Source: Oryzias latipes | Taxonomy: Eukaryota; Chordata; Actinopteri; Beloniformes; Adrianichthyidae | Length of the DNA: 64,000 bases | Direction: 5' to 3' | Assembly: GCF_002234675.1 (NCBI RefSeq) | Contig: NC_019870.2 | Location: 597,485-661,484, forward strand | Shown here: positions 40,512 through 53,910 of the stretch, piece after piece | How positions within the stretch are numbered: the first letter of the stretch is position 1 | How the letters are laid out: each line of letters opens with the position of its first letter | Made by a program: the position numbers and the translations under genes | Notes under the pieces: generated by a model | Seen by the model: the letters and a program-made list of their open reading frames with translations, nothing else | Told to the model about the DNA's origin: nothing | Database searches by the model: none

Positions 40512-43500
40512 ATGAAGTCGCTCCTGCTGCTCCTCTCCGTCCTCTCCCTCCGGACCCACGGGGCCCGCTCCTCCTATGGCAGCTCTCCGGACCGGGTTCC
40601 GGTTCTGGACCTGCATCTGGACCTGTCCTCCTTGCTCCACCGGCTGGACCCGCGCTTCCTGTCCGTCACCATCGACGCGAGCCTGGCGGCGGAGGAGCGC
40701 TCCATGCTGCTGCTCAGGTAAACCCGCAGAGCCGGGGTCGGTTCAGAGTATGGTTCCGAGCCCAGATATGATGTTGATGTTGTGAAAGAGAAGGAAAGAG
40801 GAAATGTGAACATCTGTCCTAAACTCTGCCGCGTGAGCAGGAAGGCGCGCGCGCGCGGCAGGAAGAGTCCTGAACACCTTCCTGGAGTCAGCTGATCTGA
40901 AAAGGTTTCTGTTTGGGTTTAAACAGTTCGGATGGTTCTGGTTGAAGGAACATCAGTCAAATTTAAACTCCTGCGATTGAAGTTTTTTTAAAGAAACTTT
41001 ATTAGATTTCCATAATTTACAAAATATTCAACCTTTTAAGTCCAGCTCGAAACTTTAATGTTGATCAGTAAACAAACGTCAGACTGGAAGCTGATGACGT
41101 CAGCATGTGTTCTCGGAAGAGCCAGAATTATGAAAATCCTGTTTCTAACATGGAGGACAAAGAAGGTTCAGATAAAAACTGCTTTTCTGAGTATTTCTTT
41201 ATTCAAATCTTTAAATAAGAGACAGATGAAAAATACTGACACATTTGTTTGTGTCAAACATGGAATAAAAAAGAACAGTGTTCAAATGGAAACATCTGCT
41301 GATAACTGCAGACAAACACGTCTGAAATGGAGACGGAAGGTGAAGATCGTTTCAGCCAATCACCTGTGACAGCAACATTATCTATCAATATGATCAATAT
41401 CAGCGACTTATCATTATTACAACGTGGTACCAGCAGGTGGTGGGTTTAGGTGCAGCAGGTGGTGCGTTTAGGTACAGTAGGTGGTGTGTTCGGGTGCAGC
41501 AGGTGGTGCGTTTAGGTGCAGTAGGTGGTGCGTTTAGGTGCAGCAGGTGGTGTTGTAACAAACACTACTTAATTTTAACTAATGTCTGCTATCAAAAGTT
41601 CTTTTTGTTTCTTCAAACCCTGTTTAAACAGAATCACATTATCATTCAAAACCAAAAATACACCTGTAAGATTTTCCAAACATAAATTTAATTTTCTTTT
41701 CTACCAAGTTTCTTTTTTCTCTGTCTTTTTTTCCACAGGTGCGCGCTCATACAAGAGTCAATGAAATGTCCACGCGAACGCGCATCGCGGCCTCTGTCAG
41801 TCCAATAAGTCCAACCAAAAGACCCCCCCCCCCCCCCAAAATAAACTGGTATACCAGTAAAAAATAAAAAAATGTTCTTTTCCTGGGTACCCAAGAAGGA
41901 AAAATGTGTCGATCTCACCAGATGGTCTCTTTGATCAGTTTATCTGGAAATGCGCACGGCACTTCCCTCGGCCTTTCGAATAAATCTCCGGTTTCTGCTC
42001 CCCCGTCACTCATCTGGACTCCACAGAATGTTGGTGGGGTAAATCCAGCAGGCAAGGAACAGCGAATAACTCGGAAGTCTTTTGTCACGGGAGAAGAGCA
42101 CGGCGGCAGCTGTCAGCGCGTCTTTCACCTTCCTTCTTCCCTCCCTTGCGCACCTGTTCCGACCCCATTTAATAACCTTGGGGCAGGACCGCTGTGCGTC
42201 AGGTGAACCGTCCATAACATAAATAAACCCATGAACATAACACAAAGACCACATCCAGAAATGACAGTGGATAACATGTTTTTTTCACAGAAAAGCACGT
42301 TAGTCCCCTCATACACCAGCACAGGTAGAACTAATGTTTCTCTTTTTTTTTTTCTTCTTCCTCTATAGTCATAATGTGACACCGTCACAGTCCCCCCCCC
42401 TAAACTTAGTGAGGCTGAACCCAAATATAAGGCTTCAGGTTGACTACATTAACCGTGTCCACTTTTCTATCATGGTCCTTCCACTGAATCTGGTAATTTA
42501 GTGGTCCTAATCTTCTCATTATTACAGCTGGCCCTGACCATTTAGGCGCTAGTTTGGCTGAGAAGTGTTCAGATGCTTTGGAGAGTGGATGAGTCCGTAC
42601 CCAGACCAAGTCTCCCGGCTGGAACTGCGCACTTCTCCTCCGGGTATTGTAGTACTTGGCTTGCCTGGTCTGACATTGCTCCACTCTCTTTTTAACTTGT
42701 TCTATCAGTCTTTGTTGTCTTTCCATGAGTGTATACCGTGGTTGATGCGGTGATGGTGTTGCTGTAATTAGCCGCTCCAAAGGACCTTTCAAGGCTCTTC
42801 CCAGGAAGAGCTCTGCTGGAGACTTTCCCGTGGTTTCATGGTATGCAGCATTTATTGCAAAGCGAAACTCTCTGATCCATTGATCCCAGTTTTGATGTTG
42901 GGTTCCTACATAGGATGCGATCATGGTTTTGATGGTGCGGTTGGATCGCTCTGTGAGGTTTGATTGTGGGTGGAAACTTGTGGTGAATGTCTGGGTCACC
43001 CCCCAGGTCTTGCAGAGGTGAGCCATTTCATATCCTGTGAATTGGGCTCCTCGGTCAGAGACAATTACTCGAGGAACACCAAATCGCGTGAAGATCTCAT
43101 CCCTGAAGACTGCAGTGATGCGATGGGCTTTGCTATCTTTTAGGGGAAACATCTCCACCCATTTAGAAAAATAGTCTATAATGACCAGCAGAAACAGGTT
43201 TCCTTTTTTACTTCTAGGAAATGGGCCCATCAGGTCAACACCAAGTTTCTCCCAGGGATCTTCCACCCGAGTTGTCTGGAGAAGACCAGCTGGTTTTTTA
43301 TTTTCAGGTTTGTAGGCCTGACATGTTTGACAACTTTTCACATGGTTCCATACATCCTTGCGGACGGTCGGCCACCAGGCCACTTCCAGGATTCTCAACA
43401 GAGTCTTTAGGCGACCTAGGTGTCCACTCAGAGGATAGTTGTGGAAATAACCCAGAAACACCTGGACAAGATCTTTTGGGACCACCAACTGGTATTTGTT

Positions 43501-46500
43501 GCCACCATCCCTAACTGGTGACCGCCGGTACAGGATACCATGTAAGATGCAAAAACCTATCCTGTCTGGTCTACCATCAGTCTCCGTCTCTTTGATAAGA
43601 CAACTCAACTCTGGGTCTTTTTCCTGAGCGTCTTTGATTTCATCAAGAGATGATGGTAAGTCAGCAGAACAACTGGAGGTAAGGACAGCTGCATGTGCAG
43701 GTGGAGAGGGTGTACCTGGTACCGCCCTAGACAGTGCATCAGGCACGATGTTGTGCAGTCCTTTTCTATACTGGACCTTAAAGTCAAACTGTTGAAGTCG
43801 CAGAATCCACCGGGTAAGTCTGGATGAAGTTTTGGGACAATTAAACGCCCATGACAAAGCAGCGTGGTCAGTAAAAACAGTGAACTGCACTCCTTCGAGG
43901 TAGTGTCTCCATCTTTCAACAGCCCAAACCACTGACAGACATTCCTTTTCAGAGGTAGAGTAATGACACTCAGCTCCTTTTAGGCCTCGGGAGGCATATG
44001 CAATCACTCGTTCACCCTTGCTGGAGGGTTGAACTAACACTGCTCCCAGTCCGACTTCACTCGCATCTGTGTGGACTTCAAAAGGTAGAGCATAGTCAGG
44101 CTGCACAAGAACTGGAGCATTGATCAGAGCTGTTTTTAATTGTTGGAAGGACTGTTGGCACTCTTCAGTCCAGTCCCACTTCACGTCTTTTCTCTTAAGT
44201 CTGTTCAGGGGAGCTGCCAAGTCTGCAAAGTGTTGAATAAACTTATGGTACCATCCAACCAGACCCAGGAACCGTTGCAGAGACTTGACATTGGTGGGTG
44301 TTGGATATGCAGTCACTGCATCTGTCTTCTCGGGATCGACGTGCACCCCTTCACCCGACACCACATGTCCCAGGAATTTGAGTTCCTTTTGAAAGAAGAT
44401 GCACTTCTTTAGGTTGAGGGTGAGGTGAGCCTGATGAAGCTTCTCAAAGACAGTGTTGAGGTCTCTTAAATGCTGCTCTGGTGTTGGGGAGAATACAATG
44501 ACATCATCAATGTAGACACAGCAGATCTTGCCTCTTAGGTTCCCCAACACCTTCTCCATCAAGCGCTGGAATGTTGCACCTGCGTTTTTGAGTCCAAAAG
44601 GCATTACCTTGAATTGATAAAGCCCGTCTGGTGTGATGACGGCAGTTTTGGGCTTACTATCTTCAGCCATGGACACTTGCCAATATCCTGATTTCAAGTC
44701 AAGGGTGCTAAAGATGGCGGCTCCATGAAGGGATTCAAGCAGCTCGTGTACCAAAGGCATGGGATATGCATCTTGATGTGTTTTTTCATTGAGCCGTCGA
44801 TAGTCCACACAGAACCTCATAGATCCATCCGGTTTCCCCACAAGCACCACAGGGGCGCCCCAGGAGGACTGTGATGGCTCTATGATCCCCTCTTTCAGCA
44901 TTTGGTCCACATGGTCTGCTATGATCTTCCGTTTGTGAGGGGAGACCCGATAGGCCTTACAACGAATGGGAAGGTCATCAGTGGTGAAGATGTGATGTTT
45001 TTCCACTGTGGCTTTTCCTAGTCGGCTTGAACACAGTTCTGTCCAGGATCTGAGCAGGCTATTGACCTCAGAACAGGAGTGTTGTTTTAAGTCTGACGTT
45101 AAAGAGGGAACCAGAGTGTGTGTTATTGGAAGAGCCACATACAGGTTGGTTTTGGGACCAACACCATCAGAAGGGTGTTTTTCTTCAGACAACAAAAACG
45201 GATGGAAAGTGCTGCTTTTAGACCCACGAGTTCCATATGTGTGGTTGCTAAGGTCAATGATGGTAGAGGTCTTACGGAGGAAATCAAGACCTAATATAAG
45301 CAAGAAAGCAAGGTTGTCATCTGCCATGATGTAAGTGTCTAAGGGGTAGGTGACATCATGCCAGCAATACATCAGACAAATTTTACCCAGGGCATAGTGT
45401 GTTTTGCCATCAGCTAAAGCAAAGCTTTGATCATTGCATGGGTTCAGGGTTTCATCACTCCGAGCTATCTCCAACCACAGCCTGTGACTCATAAGGGTGA
45501 ATGTACAACCAGTGTCGAACACAGCCCTGCATTGTTTTCCCCTAATAGTCACTGGGACGTGTAGCAAAGATAACCTAGGTATCTGACCCTGTTTAACCAT
45601 GGTTACTACATCTGCTGTCTTCTTATACGAACTTTTGTCGAGAGTTTTTTTATAAGGTTTTTCTCTAGCTTTCTGCTGATCAACTTTCCCCCAGTAGTCT
45701 TTTGATGAACTACAGTCCCTTTCCACTAGTGTGCCTATCCTCACCATCTGGTCTACGGTGGTTACAGTCCCTCTTAAACATCCAGCAATTCGCGGATTAC
45801 AATTATTTAAAATCTTTCTCACCAGCTCTGTTTCACTGATGTCTGGTTTCCATTTTAAACATAGAGCCCGGTAATCATAGGCAAAGTCCCTAAGACATTG
45901 CCCTGGTAACTGCACCATGTCTCGTAGTTTTTCCTCCACTTCTGCCAGGTAGTCAGGCGGAAGAAAGGCAATTTGAAATGCCTCTCTAAACTCATGCCAG
46001 TTGTGTACTTGAGCTTTAGCCACACTCCACCAACTATGTGCGGGCCCTTTAAGAACACCAGACAATGTGCCTATAAGCTCAGCATCAGTTAGTGGCCTTA
46101 CAGCCAAGAAGGTTTCACATAGCTCAATGAAGTTTAATATTTCTGCGACTTCTCTGGACCCACTGAAAGATGGGAAATCCATACGGATTGCTGGTTTCGC
46201 ATACATCATTGGAGCATTTGCCACCTGGCTAGCAGTGGTATTCAGTGACATGTTTACTGGTAGTGGTAATGGAGAGCTTTTGCTTGGCAAAGCTAGTGTT
46301 GGAGACAACATGTGCATTGACTGAGGACCTGAGGTAGAAGAAAGGTGTACTTCACCTAGCGCAGATGGACCAGAACCGGAAGGAAAACTGGGTGTCTGAG
46401 ACACTGAATCAAAAACAGTTTGGGTTTGTGAAGTTCTCATTCGTAATGGCTCCGCCGCAGGAGGAAAGGAGTTTTGGTGACGGAGCCGCGCTCCATCAGT

Positions 46501-49500
46501 GAAGAGAGACGTGGAGATAGTAGCTGGACTGGCGCGCTTCAGTCTTTGGATTTCAGCCTTCCACTTCTCATCTCGTCGATGTAAACACTCAACCAATTGC
46601 TGCTCAAACTTTTGCATCATTGACGCCATGCGTTGTTCAAGGACTTCTAAAGAGTTGTCTACATGACCTCGGACACTAATCTCCCTGTTAAGAGCACTTT
46701 CCACAGAGTCTCTAAAATCATTTTCTAATGATGTTACTCTTTGCCCCAGAACATCTAAGATATTATATAGAGAAATTAAAGGAGGTGCATCCATATAAGA
46801 AGTATTATTATCTACAAGTGTGACATTTTCTTCCTGATCATCATCTGACAGGTAAAGAGAACTGATGAGTGAGGCGACTTCCTCCACAGGGTTCCTCCTG
46901 GTGACCCAAGCATCTCCTCCTCGCTGCTCATGTTCACTGATGTTATGGTCAAATGAGTCACCCTGCGTCGTTTGACCATCTTCTTCGACATCCACGCCAC
47001 TTGTGGGGTGATCACATAGCATGGAATGATCTGGATTTGTACCCACATTGTCAGGCCTATCATCAGCCATATTGCTCTGGAGACAATTACAGTATATTTA
47101 TATTTGACAGAAATGAGAACATAAAATTGTACAGGTCTTTTCCTTTTTTGGCTTTTTTTTTTTTTTTTTTTTGTGTAACAATTTAAATGCAAGATTTAGC
47201 AGACAAATTCAGTCCCCATACTGGCCACCACTGTGGTAAACACTACTTAATTTTAACTAATGTCTGCTATCAAAAGTTCTTTTTGTTTCTTCAAACCCTG
47301 TTTAAACAGAATCACATTATCATTCAAAACCAAAAATACACCTGTAAGATTTTCCAAACATAAATTTAATTTTCTTTTCTACCAAGTTTCTTTTTTCTCT
47401 CTCTTTTTTTCCACAGGTGCGCGCTCATACAAGAGTCAATGAAATGTCCACGCGAACGCGCATCGCGGCCTCTGTCAGTCCAATAAGTCCAACCAAAAGA
47501 CCCCCCCCCCCCCCCAAAATAAACTGGTATACCAGTAAAAAATAAAAAAATGTTCTTTTCCTGGGTACCCAAGAAGGAAAAATGTGTCGATCTCACCAGA
47601 TGGTCTCTTTGATCAGTTTATCTGGAAATGCGCACGGCACTTCCCTCGGCCTTTCGAATAAATCTCGGGTGCAGCAGGTGGTGCGTTTAGGAGCAGTATG
47701 TGGTGCGTTTAGGTGCAGCAGGTGGTGTGTTCGGGTGCAGCAGGTGGTGCATTTAGGAGCAGCAGGTGGTACGTTTAGGTGCAGTAGGTGGTGTGTTCGA
47801 ATGCAGCAGGTGGTGCGTTTAGGTGCAGTAGGTGGTGTGTTCGGGTGCAGCAGGTGGTGCATTTAGGAGCAGCAGGTGGTACGTTTAGGTGCAGTAGGTG
47901 GTGTGTTCGAATGCAGCAGGTGGTGCGTTTAGGTGCAGTAGGTGGTGTGTTCGGGTGCAGCAGGTGGTGCGTTTAGGAGCAGTATGTTGTGCGTTTAGGT
48001 GCAGTAGGTGGTGTGTTCGGGTGCAGCAGGTGGTGCGTTTAGGAGCAGTATGTGGTGCGTTTAGGTGCAGTAGGTGGTGTGTTCGAATGCAGCAGGTGGT
48101 GCGTTTAGGTGCAGTAGATGGTGCGTTTAGGTGCAGCAGGTGGTGTATTCGGGTGCAGCAGGTGGTACGTTTAGGTGCAGTAGGTGGTGTGTTCGGGTGC
48201 AGCAGGTGGTGCGTTTAGGTGCAGTAGGTGGTGCGTTTAGGTGCAGCAGGTGGTGTATTCGGGTGCAGCAGGTGGTGCGTTTAGGTGCAGCAGGTGGTGC
48301 GTTTAGGTGCAGCAGGTGGTGCGTTTAGGGGCCTGCGCTGCAGTCAGACTTGTGGTTTTTCTCTCCAGGACTCAGAAGATCAGGACTTTGGCCAAAGCTC
48401 TGAGTCCGGCTTTCCTGAGGTTTGGGGGGACGCGGCAGGACTTCATGGTTTTTGACCCTAAAGGCGGCCAGCAGCTGACTGCGGCGCCGTCTGCAGGTAC
48501 ACAGTCCTGTTCTGCAGAGCTGCAGCCCCAGAACCAGCAGCTTACGTCATGTCTTGTCTGCAGAGGAGGCCTGTGGCGCCGTGCAGCTTCCCGCTTTGCT
48601 GGAAGGAGACCTGAAACAGAACTGGACCCAGCAGCTGCTGCTCCTGCAGAAAGAGGAGCACCAGGGGAGGTACCGCCGGACCCAGTTCACAGGTGGGTCC
48701 TGCTGGTCCGGCAGTCGTCCCCACAGAGCTCCCCCCTGACCGCGGTTCTGTTTCCGAGCCAGAACTCACCGTGGACCAACTGCAGTCCTTCAGCAGCTGC
48801 TGCGGCCTGGACCTGGTCTTTGGCCTCAACGCTCTGCTCCGGACGGCCCAGAACCGCTGGAACAGCAGCAACGCCGCTTCGCTGCTGCGCTACTGCGAGT
48901 CGCGCCGCTACCGCATGTCCTGGGAGCTGGGGAACGGTACGCAGCGCCGGTCTGCGGGCCGGTCCTCCTCTAGACCTCAATCCACAGATCTGACTGAACA
49001 CAGAAAGAAAACTAGTTTAAAAGCATCAAGAAATGTTTCTGAATATTAAAGTTAAAACAGAAAATCCATAAAAACAAGAAATAAAAGACAATAAACATTT
49101 AGGACAAAAAGCCATAAAAAGCCATTAAATAACGATAAAAGTTCACATTTACTTTGAATTATTTCAGTAGTTAATTTTATTGTAATGTTTCTGAGAACTG
49201 ATGAACCAAAACTTAAACATTGAAGGTTTTTCTTTGGTCACTGAAGACGTTTTTATTCAACATTTAAAGACATAATTCTGTTTCTTGTTTGTTTGTTGTT
49301 GAATAAACAAACAAACAAACATTCAAACCGGCTCTGATGGGGAACCTCCGCCGTCATGTGACCATCGGAGGGTCAGCTGGGTATGACCTCAGGCCTGAAG
49401 AGGTTAAATGTCCACCGCGTCGACTCTCATGCCGCCGTTCTGCGGGGCAGGAAGTGATGTCACCGCCGTCTCGCCGCTGTGTCCTCAGAGCCAAACAGCT

Positions 49501-52500
49501 TCGAGAAGAAGGCGGGGATCCGGGTGGACGGCGGTCAGCTGGGCCGGGACTTCACCCGGCTCAGGAAGATGATGTCCGAGTCCAGCCTGTACCGGGACGC
49601 CGGACTGTTTGGGCCGGACGTGGGTCAGCCGCGGGACCACCGGGCCGACATCCTGGGGGGGTGAGAACGTCTACTACAGGAATGCAGCGGTGGAACCTGA
49701 CAAAGTCGGTCTTAAAGGTTTTGTTTGCTGCGTTCACGGACTTTTGGGAAAATGGGACTGTTGTTGTAGAAAGACGTCAGTGGCTTTGTCCCCCTGAAAG
49801 GTGGGGGCTGCTGTGACGCTGCAGAGCATGGGGGGGGGGTTATCATAATAGGTTCTGACTCCATTTTCCTGTCGTGTTCGCAGCTTCCTGCAGAGCGGAG
49901 GGGGGGCCATCGACGCCTGCACCTGGCATCAGTGAGTCTGCCCCCCCCGTCCAGAATAACCCTTCAGGTGATAAAGACCTGAGTCCCGGCTTGGTCGGCC
50001 GAACATCGTTAGCATTTAGCTAGTCTGTCTGTTCATTTACAGCATTAGTGGCCTGAGAAATCCTCAGGAGTCGATCATAAAAATCCATTTCTGGTTTTTA
50101 TTCTGTTTGATCCGTTTAAAATGTTTCAAAGCTGAAACTGTTAGCAGACAAATCCTGACTGAGACCAGCAGAGGCCCCAGAACGTAACCCTGAGGACCTC
50201 CGTCTGCTCTCCTAGTTACTACGTGGACGGCAGAGCGGCTTCTCTGGAGGATTTTCTGGACCCCACGGTTCTGGACTCGTTGGCCGTGAAGACGGGTGAA
50301 GTTCTGGAGGTGGTTCCGCGCCGACAGTTCTTTTCTAGTTGGGGGGAGCGCCGTGTTTCAGAGTTTTTGCTCCTCCTCCACAGACGGTGAAAAGGGCGTC
50401 TCCAGGGACGCCGGTGTGGCTCGGAGAGACCAGCTCGGCGTTCGGGGGCGGAGCCGCAGGGCTGTCGGACTCCTTCGTTGCAGGATTCATGTGAGTGGAG
50501 GCGGAGGCGAACGGGTTCAAAGGTCAGCTGGGATGCTCTAAACAGACGTTTGTCAGACAGCATTTACTCTGAGTGGTTGATTGAGTTTACTGATTACCCA
50601 GAATTCCCGGTCTCATGACCAGCGTCAAACCATTTCTGCATCAGAACAGAGCTGCACTGTTGCTAGAGTGAAAACTCTGAACCGCTTCAGGATGCAGATC
50701 TGACTGAACTGGATCTGGACCTTCTCGCTCTGGTCTGCATCTCTCTGCAGGTGGCTGGACAAACTGGGCCTGGCTGCCAGAATGGGCCTGGACGTGGTGA
50801 TGAGGCAGGTTCTGGTCGGGGCCGGAAGTTACCACCTGCTGGACGATGACCTCAATCCACTTCCTGTGAGACTTCCTGTTTGGGGTGGAGGGGTGTGTTT
50901 GTAGAGGCTGCAGCTCAGCTGAAGGTCATGCAGCTTCAGTCACCACTTCACCTCGGAGTCAGACTCTGATTTAAGCTGAGCTCTAACTCTGGGTCAAAGG
51001 GGGAGGAGTCTCTAATCCTCCTGGACAACCTGCTGCAGCGAACGCAGGAAGACTGCGGATCAGAACCACTTCACCCAAAACTCCAGAGTTCAACCCGGAA
51101 GTTGGCTCGTAATTTCAAATTAAGAGGAAAACTAGGAACAAAAGTAGTTGATGGATGGATGGATGGATGATGGATGGATGGATGATGGATGGATGGATGG
51201 ATGATTGATGGATGGATGATGGATGGATGGATGGATGGATGATTGATGGATGGATGGATGGATGGATGGATGATGGATGGATGGATGGATGATTGATGGA
51301 TGGATGATTGATGGATGGATGGATGGATGGATGATTGATGGATGGATGATTGATGGATGGATGATGGATGGATGGATGGATGGATGATGGATGGATGGAT
51401 GATTGATTGATGGATGGATGATTGATGGATGGATGGATGGATGGATGGATGATTGATGGATGGATGATTGATGGATGGATGGATGGATGATTGATGGATG
51501 GATGATGGATGGATGGATGGATGGATGGATGATTGATGGATGGATGATGGATGGATGGATGGATGGATGGATGGATGGATGGATGGATGGATGATTGATG
51601 GATGGATGATTGATGGATGGATGGATGGATGATTGATGGATGGATGGATGGATGATTGATGGATGGATGGATGGATGGATGGATGATTGATGGATGGATG
51701 GATGGATGGATGGATGGATGGATGGATGGATGGATGATGGATGGATGGATGGATGGATGATGGATGGATGGATGGATGGATGGATGGATGGATGATGGAT
51801 GGATGATTGATGGATGGATGGATGATTGATGGATGGATGGATGATTGATGGATGGATGGATGATTGATGGATGGATGATGGATGGATGGATGGATGGATG
51901 ATTGATGGATGGATGGATGGATGGATGATGGATGGATGGATGATTGATGGATGGATGGATGGATGGATGATTGATGGATGGATGGATGATTGATGGATGG
52001 ATGGATGGATGGATGGATGATTGATGGATGGATGGATGGATGGATGGGTGGATGGATGATGGATGGATGGATGGATGGATGATTGATGGATGGATGGATG
52101 GATGATTGATGGATGGATGGATGATTGATGGATGGATGGATGGATGATGGATGGATGGATGATTGATGGATGGATGGATGGATGATTGATGGATAATTGA
52201 TGGATGGATGGATAATTGACGGATTGATGGATGGATGATGGATGGATGGATGGATGATTGATGGATCGATGGATGATTGATGGATGGATGATTGATGGAT
52301 AATTGATGGATGGATGGATGGATGGATGGATGATGGATGGATGGATGTTTGATGGATGCGGGACAGACCAACTTGTTCGGGGCGTGTCTTGCAGCGCCGT
52401 CCTCTGCTGCCCCCTTGTGGACAGACGTGTGTTTTCTTTCAGGATTACTGGCTGTCGGTTCTTCACAAGAGGCTGGTTGGACCAGAGGTTCTGAACGTTG

Positions 52501-53836
52501 ACGCGGTCTCTGGTGCTGGAGGTGGTCGGCGGGTCCGGTCGTACCTGCACTGCGCCAACAGGAGGAGGTAACAGCTGACGCAGAGGAAGACTCTGAGCTT
52601 CACAGGAAGCTGTCAGGATGAGACGAAGACGCTTTCCGTTTTTTCCTAAACGTTGGTTTGGTTTAAACGTCTGAGTTTGTCCATGAAGAGTGTTTCTGAT
52701 GTAACCGACGAGGAGGCGGAGCTTAAACCAGAGCGTCTCCGGGTCCGAGCCCATGGCGCCGCTCGTGAAGCACTGTCTGAAAGTTGGGGAGGGGCTCTCA
52801 GCTTCCTGCTGTTTGTGTGTCTGCAGCTACAGAGACGGCGCCGTGGTTCTGATGTCCATGAACCTGAGCCCGAGGCCCGTCAGGATGCAGGTTCCGGTTC
52901 CGGTGTCGAACAGCACGGTGGAGACGTTCGTCCTTCAGTCCGATCGTCCCGGGATGGACGGCCTCCGATCCAGGTGCCTCTGCTGCAGCCGTTTTTGTTT
53001 GACAGTGAACTGTGCACGTGAACTGTGCACGTGGGAGGGTGCGTTCTGAGCGGCGGCATCATTTGTTGGATCCTGGAGGCCAGAATAGGCTGCAGCTCAG
53101 AAAGCCTTTCAGCTTTTCTGCTCAGAGCGCTGACGCCTGCGTTTTCACGCAGACACAAATGCACCTCTGCAGCTGCAGCTGCTAAAGCGTCTGCAGACCT
53201 GAAAGGCCGTTTCACGGACGGCTTGGCTCATTGTTCAGAGTATTCGTGTCCAGAATGCAGCTGACTGTGAGTCTGTGTCCATCATGAAGCTTCACAGCTG
53301 TTTTATTATCAAACATACCTCAACAGGATTCCTTATTAGTTTTTTTCTTACTACTTCATGGGTGCAGTTGTTGTTTTTGTTCCATATCATTTATAAACCA
53401 GTCAAACAGACGTTTGGAAGTTCAGATCGGGGTTGCAGTTCTGCAGTCCACCACCAGATGGCAGCAGCTCCCGTCCGTATCTCTGAAGGGAGCAGCGACA
53501 TCTGCTGGTCGGGTTTCAGACTGCAGTGCAGCTGTGTGTGATTGAGCAGTTTGGGTCCATGTTCTTGCAGAAACCTGAGCAAGGTTTCCATCATCTTCAT
53601 CAAGACAGAGCCGCAGAACCCAAATGACCAGCTTCTGGTTCTGTGTGCCCCCCCGTAACTCCTGTGTTTCCTGAAGGTCTGTGAAGCTGAACGGAGTTCT
53701 GCTGGAGATGGTGGACGATGAAACTCTTCCTCTGCTCGCCGGGGTTCCTCTGCCTCCATCAGACCACCTGCAGCTTCCCGCCTTCTCCCTGGCCTTCTTT
53801 GTGTTCACGGACGCCGGGGCGGCGGCCTGCCGCTGA
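40512..53836 (+). CDS. hpse: Heparanase, 12 coding exons, 534 aa
   Basis: Secreted/lysosomal endo-beta-glucuronidase (glycoside hydrolase family 79) that cuts heparan sulfate chains in matrix and endosomes. Exons: 40512-40717, 48369-48496, 48564-48692, 48763-48936, 49489-49660, 49884-49931, 50216-50309, 50384-50490, 50751-50865, 52443-52567, 52827-52973, 53677-53836; 1605 nt, in frame, one stop. A signal peptide opens the protein ([17 protein letters not shown]). The acid/base Glu213 lies in NEPNSF and its codon is split by intron 4; the nucleophile Glu332 is in [29 protein letters not shown]-like [17 protein letters not shown] and VVMRQV match human HPSE (543 aa) and separate it from inactive HPSE2. 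The donor of exon 7 (GTGGTT) is weak but is the only one that keeps frame. Intron 1 (7.65 kb) carries a minisatellite split by an LTR element; intron 9 carries a GATG array. Confidence 0.93.
41431..41553. repeat. 22-bp minisatellite, left part (hpse intron 1)
   Basis: Units near TTTAGGTGCAGCAGGTGGTGCG with GTGTTCGGG and GCAGTAGG variants. The same array resumes at 47669 beyond the LTR element, so the element landed inside it. Confidence 0.9.
41554..42389 (-). repeat. Terminal repeat of the LTR element, 3' in element sense
   Basis: About 836 bp, bounded in element sense by TGTGACGG and GTTACA and preceded by a G-rich polypurine stretch (plus-strand C run just right of 42390). It shares its outer part with 47232-47668. 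Confidence 0.75.
42406..47070 (-). mobile_element. Internal gag-pol coding region of the LTR element (fossil)
   Basis: One continuous frame of 1554 codons. From N- to C-terminus it shows a gag-like region, a retropepsin-type aspartic protease, reverse transcriptase, RNase H and an integrase with zinc-binding and catalytic core regions and a GPY/F-like end. No envelope gene and no chromodomain were noticed. The frame looks open; this is transposon coding sequence, not a host gene. Confidence 0.9.
47232..47668 (-). repeat. Terminal repeat of the LTR element, 5' in element sense
   Basis: About 437 bp nearly identical to the outer part of 41554-42389, bordered on the plus-strand right by the resumed minisatellite and on the left by a primer-site-like TGGTGGCC on the element strand. 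Confidence 0.75.
47669..48335. repeat. 22-bp minisatellite, right part (hpse intron 1)
   Basis: About thirty units around GTGCAGCAGGTGGTGCGTTTAG alternating with GTGTTCGGG and GTAGGTGG variants; longer blocks recur, for example near 47737 and 47847. It ends about 34 bp before the 3' splice site of hpse exon 2. Confidence 0.93.
48937..49488. other. hpse intron 4
   Basis: AT-rich, with an (AAAC)n patch near 49302-49322. Nothing else recognised. Confidence 0.6.
51148..52358. repeat. GATG/GATT tetranucleotide array in hpse intron 9, about 1.2 kb
   Basis: Long runs of GATG(GATG)n broken by GATGATG and GATTGATG. Low-complexity frames of Ile-His-Pro-Ser repeats stay open for hundreds of codons on the minus strand and are artefacts. 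The array ends about 85 bp before exon 10. Confidence 0.97.
52974..53676. other. hpse intron 11
   Basis: No repeat or gene recognised; ordinary intron sequence. Confidence 0.6.
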
Positions 53837-53904
53837 CCCGTAAGACCTCAGGTGGGACTCTGATGTCCTGAAAACGTCACGGAAGTGTTTGATGTGTTAA
53901 CGGA

Positions 53905-53910
53905 AATAAA
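53905..53910 (+). terminator. Candidate poly(A) signal of hpse
   Basis: AATAAA 69 bp after the hpse stop codon. Confidence 0.65.

Larger units (their letters stand above)
41554..47668 (-). mobile_element. Ty3/Gypsy-type LTR retrotransposon in hpse intron 1, antisense (fossil; young)
   Basis: A full-size element of about 6.1 kb with direct terminal repeats and one large internal gag-pol region. The order protease, reverse transcriptase, RNase H, integrase defines Ty3/Gypsy. The shared parts of the two terminal repeats are almost identical (one difference noticed in about 430 bp), so insertion is recent on an evolutionary scale. The terminal repeats are unequal in length, so the copy is not whole: about one break, at an end. 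The direct duplication of target DNA cannot be read because the site lies in a minisatellite. Confidence 0.9.

Noticed and set aside
42406-47070. Possible large host gene of 1554 codons
   Set aside because: Gag, protease, reverse transcriptase, RNase H and integrase regions between direct terminal repeats make it an LTR retrotransposon.
51115-52754. 418- and 540-codon frames of Ile-His-Pro-Ser repeats
   Set aside because: Translation of the GATG array in hpse intron 9.
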